Shown here one piece after another: positions 53,524 through 61,700 of a stretch of 64,000 bases of DNA. A program made the position numbers and the translations under genes. Source of the stretch: FEN-1279 sp964501535. GTDB taxonomy: Bacteria > Bacteroidota > Ignavibacteria > Tepidaquicellales > Tepidaquicellaceae. The stretch's first letter is position 1; each line of letters starts with the position of its first letter. The DNA lies in assembly GCA_964501535.1 (NCBI GenBank), contig CAZCSV010000001.1, forward strand, positions 186,001-250,000, written 5' to 3'. The notes under the pieces were generated by a model. The model was not told where the DNA came from. It saw nothing but the letters and a program-made list of their open reading frames with translations, and ran no database searches.

Positions 53524-54780
53524 TTATTTAATCAGCACCATTCGCTTGGTATCTTTGAAATCACCTGCAACTAATCTATAAAAATATACTCCGCTTGTGT
53601 AATTATAACCGTCCCAATCTGCTGAATATGAGCCTGCATTAAGCTTTTCATTTACCAATGTCACTATTTCTTTTCCGGTGATATCATAAATCTTTAAAGA
53701 AATATCATTTACTCTAGGAATATCAAATTGTATTTTTGTTACAGGATTAAATGGATTTGGATAATTTTGATATAAAGTGAATTTATCCGGTATTTCATTT
53801 GAAATGTTTTTCACAAAAACATTACCGCCTGTTGTTGTTTTATAAATAAATCCGTTAAAACTACCTGCGTAACCAGTATTTGCATTTCTAAAGAAAATAT
53901 ATGTTATTGTTAAATTTGTATTTACAGATTTTGATATCCAGTTATATCCTCCATTTGTCGTTTTATAAATATTTCCATATGCTCCATAACCACTAACGTA
54001 TCCTGTTAATTCATTTACAAAATATATATTCCCATGAGAGTAAAAAGAATTTATTGAATCGATTTTTAACCAGTTATATCCTTTGTTTGTGGTTTTATAA
54101 ATACCTCCAAAACTTGTAAGACCAAATCCTGTAGTGCTGTTAATGAAAAATAAAGATTTACAGTAAAAACCGATACTGGTGAAATCCATTACAGTCCAGT
54201 TATTACCACCGTTAGTAGTTTTATTTATAAACTGTGAATTGCTGGCAACAATCCAATTTTCTGCATCGAAGCACCAGATACACGATGGTTCATGCCAGTT
54301 TACACCCGCCTGTGCAACCCAGTTGCTTCCTCCATTAGTCGTTTTGAAAATCCCGCTGTATTTTCCTGCTATAAATCCCGTATTTATATCATAAAACTTT
54401 ATATTAAAAAAACTTGCATTTATACTATCTTTGCATATCCAGTTAATACCATTATTTGTAGTTTTAAGTACATATGATTTGCCAATCCTACTGCTTGATA
54501 TATATCCTGTATTATCATTTAGAAAACTTAAATCATCAGCAGAATAATATGGGAAATTTGTAAACTGCCAGTTTAATCCCGCATTGGTCGTTCTTAAAAC
54601 TCCCCCCGGAACTATTCCCCCGTAGCTTCCTACTGCAAAACCCGTGTTTTCTGAGGTGAACTGTATTGCCATGATGGTTAAATTGGGAATTGAATCTGTT
54701 AATCTTATCCAGCCTGATTGTGAAAAAGAATTACTTAATATAAAAAAGAAAATGATTATTGTTGAAATATACTTTCGCAT
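53524..54780 (-). CDS. Secreted YCF48/BNR-repeat protein with T9SS domain
   Basis: 418 aa from ATG 54780, chosen because AAGGAG lies six bases upstream; the frame extends 12 codons further to 54816. A signal peptide (YISTIIIFFFILSNSFSQS) is followed by six to seven propeller blades of the form TGFxxG-x-G-x-I-x-KTTNGG-x-NW, the YCF48/photosystem-stability-factor type. It ends YQNYPNPFNPVTK and a T9SS sorting domain (RMVLIK). Probably a surface-attached binding protein. It is more AT-rich than its neighbours and lies beside the MITE. Confidence 0.87.
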   Translation of the reverse strand: MRKYISTIIIFFFILSNSFSQSGWIRLTDSIPNLTIMAIQFTSENTGFAVGSYGGIVPGGVLRTTNAGLNWQFTNFPYYSADDLSFLNDNTGYISSSRIGKSYVLKTTNNGINWICKDSINASFFNIKFYDINTGFIAGKYSGIFKTTNGGSNWVAQAGVNWHEPSCIWCFDAENWIVASNSQFINKTTNGGNNWTVMDFTSIGFYCKSLFFINSTTGFGLTSFGGIYKTTNKGYNWLKIDSINSFYSHGNIYFVNELTGYVSGYGAYGNIYKTTNGGYNWISKSVNTNLTITYIFFRNANTGYAGSFNGFIYKTTTGGNVFVKNISNEIPDKFTLYQNYPNPFNPVTKIQFDIPRVNDISLKIYDITGKEIVTLVNEKLNAGSYSADWDGYNYTSGVYFYRLVAGDFKDTKRMVLIK

Positions 54781-54955
54781 ATCGTTCTCCTTTTGTTCGA
54801 AATAATATATCCACAATTTCCGAAATAATCAATATGCTTTTTTTACGTGTATTATAATAATATCAATATCATAGTCTCCTTACTATATTTTTAGTGTAAA
54901 TATTATGTTTCACTAATATAATTGCATATTTTTTGTCTATTTAACGGCATTTTTG

Positions 54956-54971
54956 TGGCACCGTTTTTGCT
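54956..54971 (+). promoter_or_regulatory. Strong sigma-54 promoter before the orphan sorting-domain gene
   Basis: TGGCACCGTTTTTGCT is a near-perfect -24/-12 element, with GG (54957-54958) and GC (54969-54970) 10 bases apart. Transcription should begin near 54982, after the first ATG (54978), which favours the ATG at 55008 as the start codon. Confidence 0.82.
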
Positions 54972-55007
54972 ATTTATATGTTAGGGTATAATCTTATTAA
55001 AAACGAT

Positions 55008-55313
55008 ATGGGAAACTTAAATGCAAAACCTAACGGGTTCTTTCTCAAAACGAAGATTTTTAACAAAATCGAAGAAATCAGCCACTGCCTGGCTGCTGCA
55101 GTTGAATTTAATTTGCCCTCTAACGGTAAGGTCAATTTGATTCTTTCTGATAAAAACGGCAGGATGATTTGTACTTTGATTGATAATGAATTCCTGAAAA
55201 AAGGAATTTATTCTAAAGAGTTCGATGTTTCTAATATTCCGAAAGGCGAATATTTCTATAAGTTCAAATCGAAAAGTATTGAGCAGACAAGAGAATTGAA
55301 GCTCATAAAATAA
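55008..55313 (+). CDS. Orphan T9SS-type C-terminal domain, no signal peptide
   Basis: 101 aa from ATG 55008 (111 aa if ATG 54978 is used). From AAAVEFNLPSNGKVNLILSD through GRMICTLIDNEFLKKGIYS to GEYFYKFKSKSIEQ and ELKLIK it lines up, without gaps, with the type A sorting domain at the end of the YCF48-type protein next door. There is no signal peptide and no passenger, so it should stay in the cytoplasm. The sigma-54 promoter in front suggests it is expressed on purpose rather than being a relic. Function unknown; a competitor or chaperone for the secretion route is speculation. Confidence 0.72.
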   Translation: MGNLNAKPNGFFLKTKIFNKIEEISHCLAAAVEFNLPSNGKVNLILSDKNGRMICTLIDNEFLKKGIYSKEFDVSNIPKGEYFYKFKSKSIEQTRELKLIK

Positions 55314-55345
55314 AAAAAGCTTTTATTCTCCTTTTTCCTCTCCCC

Positions 55346-55390
55346 AATCTTTACGGATTACCGCAAGGTCTTTCGTAAAGATTTTTTTTT
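55346..55390 (+). terminator. Rho-independent terminator after the orphan sorting-domain gene
   Basis: Ten-bp stem AATCTTTACG/CGTAAAGATT (55346-55355 with 55374-55383), followed by TTTTTTTT. Its presence supports the 55008-55313 gene as a separate transcription unit. Confidence 0.85.
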
Positions 55391-55500
55391 GCACTTTTTT
55401 GAAAAAAATCAAGCAATACTAATTTTTTAAGCGGGAAGTCGGAAAATGTCTAAGTTCCCTGTAAGTTTTTTTTATGCCTAAAAGTATCTTCTGCAATTTC

Positions 55501-58500
55501 TTATAAGTCAAATCCGAACAGCATTCCGAAATAATATCTCATTTCCTTTCCGTATGTTACGTCTTTCCCCTGAAAGTTTTTTGTGAACGAATCGAATCCG
55601 TATGATGCATTCACGAATAAACTCGTCGGGAATGTGTAGGCGGAAAACATCTGTAACCTTAATTCGGCACCGATATCCTTCTTGAACTGGTTTAGCTTTA
55701 CGTCTTTTTCGTCCCATGCATTACCCCAGTCGCCGTATATTCCGAAGTAAAGTTTATCCAGATAAAATGGCGCTATCCTCGTGTCTATGTTCGTTATCAG
55801 CGGGAACCGGTATGTGAGATTCGCCGTGAATAACCTTCCGCCGCCTAATGCGTAAAAAGGATATCCTTTCATCCCTGGTAATCCCGATGCATAAAAATTG
55901 TAAAAGTCGTCTACCTGAGGCCCGAATATTGTCGCCGCCCTTAACTTAAGCGAAAGTGAATGCCTGTTCCCGAATAATCCTACCGACTCCAGCCAGTTTA
56001 CATCTAACTTGTGCAGATTATTTCTCGTGTATACGGAAATCAGATTGTTGCCCTCGTCAACCGTGTATTCGGGATTAATTTTACTCGTTTCATACTGATA
56101 CTCGATTTTTACTTTTCTGCCGATGGGATTGATATCCATGTGCTTGTTTGGAAAAGCACTTTCGTAAAAATAATCTAAAGTTAGCGCGTTTGCCTTGAAA
56201 TAATCCTCGGATGAACCCCTAATTCCAATACCGCTTGACGGTATTAAAAATCCGTCTATGTTTGCGGCGTATTTGGAGAAATTGTATGTTAATTTCAACT
56301 CGTGATTCGTGTTTATTATCTTAAATGCCATACCGAAATCTATTGCTAGCAAATCGTAATTTACACCTACGTTTATTGAATCGACTCCCGCTATTACCTG
56401 ACCTTCTGACTTTCTGTATACATTGTAAAGTGCAAGATTGAACTTTGGCGAAAATCCGAGCTTTCTTGCAAAAAACTTTTCGTTGAATGGAACTCCGTTG
56501 TTGTACGTAAACTCGAAGAAAATATCTCTTTCTAATCTGTGATTTACACTCACACCCCCGAATATCGAAAACCTGCTCATTATCTCGTCCGAATAAAGAT
56601 AAATTCCCGGCTTTATTGCATCTATTACTTTTCCGCTTTTTGAATAATTGTCGTACCTGATAACCGGAAAAATTGATAACTGCGTAAATAGACTCTTGTA
56701 TGGCTTTGATTTTAACTCTTTGATTTCTTTATCGTCGAAGTTTTTAAGCTTTTCCCAGTTGTATGATTCGTTCGATGCAGTCTGCTTTATCAGTCTATCG
56801 GGTCTTTTGTATTCTCCGAATTCACTTGCGTTCTTTTCCGAAAAACTGTTGTATAAAGCTATCTTGTGACCCGTCGATTTGTAAGTGGAATAGGTTAAAT
56901 TACCGCTGTTTACCGACGGCATAAATGCACCTCCTGTTACATTCGTTATCTGCTTTGTCTCTTTCGTTTCGAAATCGTATGAGTATATATTGTATATTCC
57001 CGTTCTGTCAGATGAGAAATATAACTTTTTCCCGTCCTTTGAAATTTCAGGATTCCGCTCGTCTGTGCTTTCATCGTTGAAAAGAAATTCTATGCTCTTT
57101 GATTCTATGTCTATGTATGCAATATCTCTCGAATCCTTGAATGCAAAATCGAAAAATATCTTGCTCCCGTCTGCTGAAAATTTCGGATTGAATATTTGCT
57201 CGCCTTGCTTGTAACTCGTCAGGGCTTTTTTGTCTTTTCCGTTTTTGTCCGAAATATATAAATTCAGCGTCCCGCCCTTGTTTACTACGAAACATATTCT
57301 CTCGCCGTCCATCGAGTAAGAAGGAGAATACGCCCTTAAATCTTCCGTCAACCTCTCTACCGATTTGTCTTTTAAATTGTATACGTATAAATCATAAATG
57401 GATATACCGTCTATCGTGGGTGGAAAAGTCCTCTCCGCAAATACAATTTTTTTCCCGTCGGGTGACCACGAAAAATTCGTTGAAACCGGTGCGGCAATCA
57501 TTTCTGTCTTCTTTGATGTAATGTCATATACAAAAAGTCCCGTTCTTGCGTAATCGAAATCCTGATTCGAAAGATATGCTATCTTCTTTCCGTCGGGGGA
57601 AAATTGCGGGAAATAATTTGCAAATCCTGTCTTCTCTATTATCTCTTCCGTTGTCTCTGTCGGTATTACGGATTTCAGTTTCTCTTTGTAATCTGCTGTT
57701 AGATAATTCTTCCATTCATCGTATAATTCCTTTCCGTCTTTGTTGAGATGTTTTCTGATTGATTTATCTATGCTGAAATTGGATAATTCACCGAGACCAT
57801 CCGTTATCTCTTTAAGCTTTTTCTCCCCGTATTTTTCCGAAATGTATCTCGTAAGCGCAAGACCCGAATTGTAAATTGACTCTGCCTTTAAACTTGTAAT
57901 CGATGAAAACTGTCCCATCTCATTCCACGTGAGCATGTTGTTGTCGATTATATATGAGCGTAATATCATGTCTCTGTGTGAGTCCCAGTAGTCGTATCCC
58001 ATCTGCTGTCTCTGATATTGGGCTGTTCCCTCCGCAAACCATGCCGGTACTCCGATTCCCGATATCGGATATGATACGATTACGTTTGGATATCCGTATA
58101 ATACATCGGGTCTCCTTTCCTTCTCGTAATTTAACCATTGTAAGTATATTGCTGGCATTCTCTTTGCGAATTTCATCGCCGCCTGTAGCTGTACCATATG
58201 CGTAAACTCGTGAGTTATTACGTTCCTTAACCAGTTGTGAGTGCCTCTTAAATCGAAATCCATCGCCGACGCAAATATCTCTATCCTGTTTCCGTAAAAA
58301 TCGGTCGCACCGTTGGCTATGTCCGATACGTCGTTTATTAAAAAATTTACTTTCTCTGTAAGTGGGAAATTATATAACGATGTTATTGGTCCGTATACCT
58401 CTTCAGCAATTTTTGCCGTTATCTGTGCCGTACGCTCCGTACCCTTGTGATATGATACCGTAAAATGCTCCGTCTCGATTGTGTACCATTCTAAATCGGG

Positions 58501-58593
58501 ATATGATTCAAACTGCGCTGAAACGTTATTATATATTAAAACATTAAGAGCAATAGTAATCCAAACGAAAAAAATATTCTTTCTATTAATCAT
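55501..58593 (-). CDS. Zinc metalloprotease / TolB-type propeller / outer-membrane barrel fusion
   Basis: 1030 aa. After the signal peptide comes a gluzincin-type protease domain with HEFTH (128-132) and the third zinc ligand Glu188 in AWFAEGTAQY. From about residue 320 to 600 there are WD40-like PD40 blades (FPQFSPDGKKIAYLS, FSWSPDGKKIVFAE, NPEISKDGKKLYFSS). The last 400 residues are beta-rich with GGGRLFTANLTYRFPL and a final strand MRYYFGMLFGFDL, like an Omp85-related barrel. It is thus probably a protease tethered to the outer membrane by its own barrel. The sidedness is not known. Confidence 0.85.
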   Translation of the reverse strand: MINRKNIFFVWITIALNVLIYNNVSAQFESYPDLEWYTIETEHFTVSYHKGTERTAQITAKIAEEVYGPITSLYNFPLTEKVNFLINDVSDIANGATDFYGNRIEIFASAMDFDLRGTHNWLRNVITHEFTHMVQLQAAMKFAKRMPAIYLQWLNYEKERRPDVLYGYPNVIVSYPISGIGVPAWFAEGTAQYQRQQMGYDYWDSHRDMILRSYIIDNNMLTWNEMGQFSSITSLKAESIYNSGLALTRYISEKYGEKKLKEITDGLGELSNFSIDKSIRKHLNKDGKELYDEWKNYLTADYKEKLKSVIPTETTEEIIEKTGFANYFPQFSPDGKKIAYLSNQDFDYARTGLFVYDITSKKTEMIAAPVSTNFSWSPDGKKIVFAERTFPPTIDGISIYDLYVYNLKDKSVERLTEDLRAYSPSYSMDGERICFVVNKGGTLNLYISDKNGKDKKALTSYKQGEQIFNPKFSADGSKIFFDFAFKDSRDIAYIDIESKSIEFLFNDESTDERNPEISKDGKKLYFSSDRTGIYNIYSYDFETKETKQITNVTGGAFMPSVNSGNLTYSTYKSTGHKIALYNSFSEKNASEFGEYKRPDRLIKQTASNESYNWEKLKNFDDKEIKELKSKPYKSLFTQLSIFPVIRYDNYSKSGKVIDAIKPGIYLYSDEIMSRFSIFGGVSVNHRLERDIFFEFTYNNGVPFNEKFFARKLGFSPKFNLALYNVYRKSEGQVIAGVDSINVGVNYDLLAIDFGMAFKIINTNHELKLTYNFSKYAANIDGFLIPSSGIGIRGSSEDYFKANALTLDYFYESAFPNKHMDINPIGRKVKIEYQYETSKINPEYTVDEGNNLISVYTRNNLHKLDVNWLESVGLFGNRHSLSLKLRAATIFGPQVDDFYNFYASGLPGMKGYPFYALGGGRLFTANLTYRFPLITNIDTRIAPFYLDKLYFGIYGDWGNAWDEKDVKLNQFKKDIGAELRLQMFSAYTFPTSLFVNASYGFDSFTKNFQGKDVTYGKEMRYYFGMLFGFDL

Positions 58594-58769
58594 TGATTAT
58601 ATTAATATTTATATTTATTATTGAATCGAAAAATTGTATTTTTTATAACAAGTAAAAATTGTGAATAGTTTATTTGGATTGATTTATGATTTTTTTAATT
58701 TAAATAATTATTAAATAAATTTAATTGCCTATAGAAAAATTTTACGTTTTTTAATTTATATTATAATTC

Positions 58770-61700
58770 TTGATTTTTCCTTTAGCAAACATACTGAAAA
58801 GACATAATTGTTTCAACACAAATAAGCTGTTAATAGTTCTTACAATTATGGTGAGTCTTTTTATTGTTTCTAATCTCTCTTTTTCACAGGGCAGAAGAGA
58901 CCTTGATAAATTCAGAACTAGCGCTTATAATCCTTTCGATACGTTAAGAACGAAAATGAAGGATTCCACTCAAATTGCTATAGAAGATTCCTTAAGAAAA
59001 GTACCCGTTGATTCAACATCCAGAGTAAAATATTTTAAGTATATTAGAAAATACGTCTATGGCGTCCAGGTCATCGAAAAAACCCATCCCTTGATTTTGG
59101 ATAATTCATCATATATTAATAGTGAACTGTCCTTCGATTCCCTGAATAATGTCGTTATTAAACAGAAATTCGAAGACGAGGATATTAAAGCTCCTCTCGT
59201 TATCCCTCTGGAAAAATATATCGCAACCCTGTCTTGGGCTAATGAAAAATCTATTTTCAACACGATTTTTAATGAAAAATTTAAAGGCGTTACCGTTGAC
59301 GATATTTCCAGATTATTCCAGAAATTTACCGATATTACTATTCCTTTACCGTTTAAAACGGAAACTATTTTTGGACCCCCGACTGCAAATTTGAGAATTA
59401 ATGGCGCTATCGATATTACTGCCTCTTATCAGAATATCCAGAGCGAACAGTCGGTTCTCTCTCTTTATTCGAATGAACAAAATAATATCAATTTTAAACA
59501 GGAAGTCCAGGTTACCGCGAAGGGTACAATCGGCGATAAACTGACCATCGAAGCTGACTGGAATACGCAAAGAGTGTTCGATTTCGAAAATCAACTTAAA
59601 CTAAGATATACCGGTTATGCAGATGAAGTGATTCAGAAAATTGAAGCAGGAAATGTCTCTCTGGATACAAAATCAAGCTTGATTCAGTCGACTCAGGCAC
59701 TGTTCGGAATAAAAGGCGATTTTAAATTGGGTCCTCTGAATTTATCAGCTGTTATCTCTCAGAAAAAAAGTAAACAGGAATCTAAAGACTATGTCGGCGG
59801 TGCTCAGGAACAGAATTTCCAGCTCGATGTCTGGAATTATTCCGATAACCATTATTTCGTCGATGTTGAATATAAACCGAGTTTCTTGGCTGTTTATAAC
59901 GATTCAACTGGTATCCTGGACCCCGCAATTCTGAATAAAAAAATTAAAACCGATATGCCCAGCTTCCAGGTCTGGGTGCAGTGCGATAATACCGTCGCTT
60001 TGAAAAGATTTGCCGCCGCTTATATGTATCTGAAGGATACTTTAAGCGGAACACCCGGCTACCCTCGGTCTCTCTATCCGAGAAATAATCAGGTCACTGA
60101 TTCCGTCTTTTCGGGATTCTTCAGGGAACTGAGCCCGACCGAATATGCAGTTGACCCTGTAGCTGGATTTATCAGTCTCAAAATCAGCGTTCCCGAAAGC
60201 TATGCCGTCGGTGTTACTTATGAAACCTATGAAGGAAAAAAATACGGTTACGGAAAATATGACGTTTCAAGCAACGATACTATGATTCTGAAAATGATTA
60301 AATGCGCAAACCAGAGCCCCGATGCGACTCCTAAAGCCTGGGAGCTGAAAATGAAAAATGTATACAGGCTTCCTATTTCCAAGGTAATGCAGGATGGATT
60401 TAAATTGGATGTGGTCTATAATAATGAAAATAATCTTCAGACCAATTTGCCTGAACAAAGAATATCATTAAGTACTATGCTCTATATTGACAGGTATTCA
60501 GGTACTACTAAAACCTATGCCCCGGATGGTTTGTTTGACTATATTCCGGGTAAAACTATTAATACTGAAACCGGAGATATTATTTTTCCTACATTGAGAC
60601 CCTTCCTCGATAATATCGAACTGGCTGGTGTGGATACATCCTTTAAATATGCTGAAATTTATACCCAAAGAAAAACTGAAGCTCAAAACTCTATTAAAAA
60701 ATATTATTATTATATTAAAGGAAGTGCAAAAGGTGAAGCGGGTATAAGTAATACTATTAATCTGGGCTTTAATGTCGTGCAGGGAAGCGTTAAACTTACC
60801 CTGGGCTCGATTGTCCTTAAAGAAAATGAAGATTATTCCGTTGACTATGGCACCGGCGTTGTCGTCATTAGAAATGCTACCGCTCTGGCTTCTAAAGACC
60901 TGAAAATTACTTATGAAACTAATGACCTGTTTTCTCTTGCTTCGAAAACTCTTTTTGGCGTCAGGGGGGACTATCAGTTAAGTGAAAAAACCGGTTTTGG
61001 TTTTACGTTTGTTAATCTCCGACAGGAAACCCTTAACGATAAGGTCAGAATTGGCGAGGAACCGACTAATAATTCTATGGTGGGAATTGATTTTACTACG
61101 GAGGCTAAACCGAAATTTTTAACGAAACTCGTTAACCTCCTGCCCGGATATAATACTAAAGAAGAATCTTCCGTAACATTCAAAAGTGAACTGGCTTATA
61201 TTCTGCCTGACCCGAATACTATGAAAAGCAGAATACCGCAGGATAATAACGAGGCAATCGCTTATGTCGACGATATGGAAGGTGCTAAAAAACTTGTCTC
61301 TCTCGGTATTAACTACAGCTACTGGACTATGAGCTCGATTCCGGTCGATACCGTTTTGGAAGGCCTGCCGGTTAAAGTGGATGTGTTCAGACGTGCAAGA
61401 TTGCGGTGGTATAATGAAGCTAATGGAGTTAGTATAAAAGATGTCTATCCGCTCCGTGACGTTCAACCCGGACAGGATAGAATTACTCCGCTTGTTATTA
61501 ACTATGACCCCAAATCCAGAGGTACTTATAATCCCTATGTTAAAACCTGGGATACTACGACTAAATCAAAAAGCTGGAACGGTATGATGAGATATTTGAA
61601 TACTACCTCTACTGACTTGCTTAACGAAAATATTAACTTTATCGAGTTTAATATGCAGATTTCTTCCAGCTCTAACTTGCAAAATGCTAAAATGATGATT

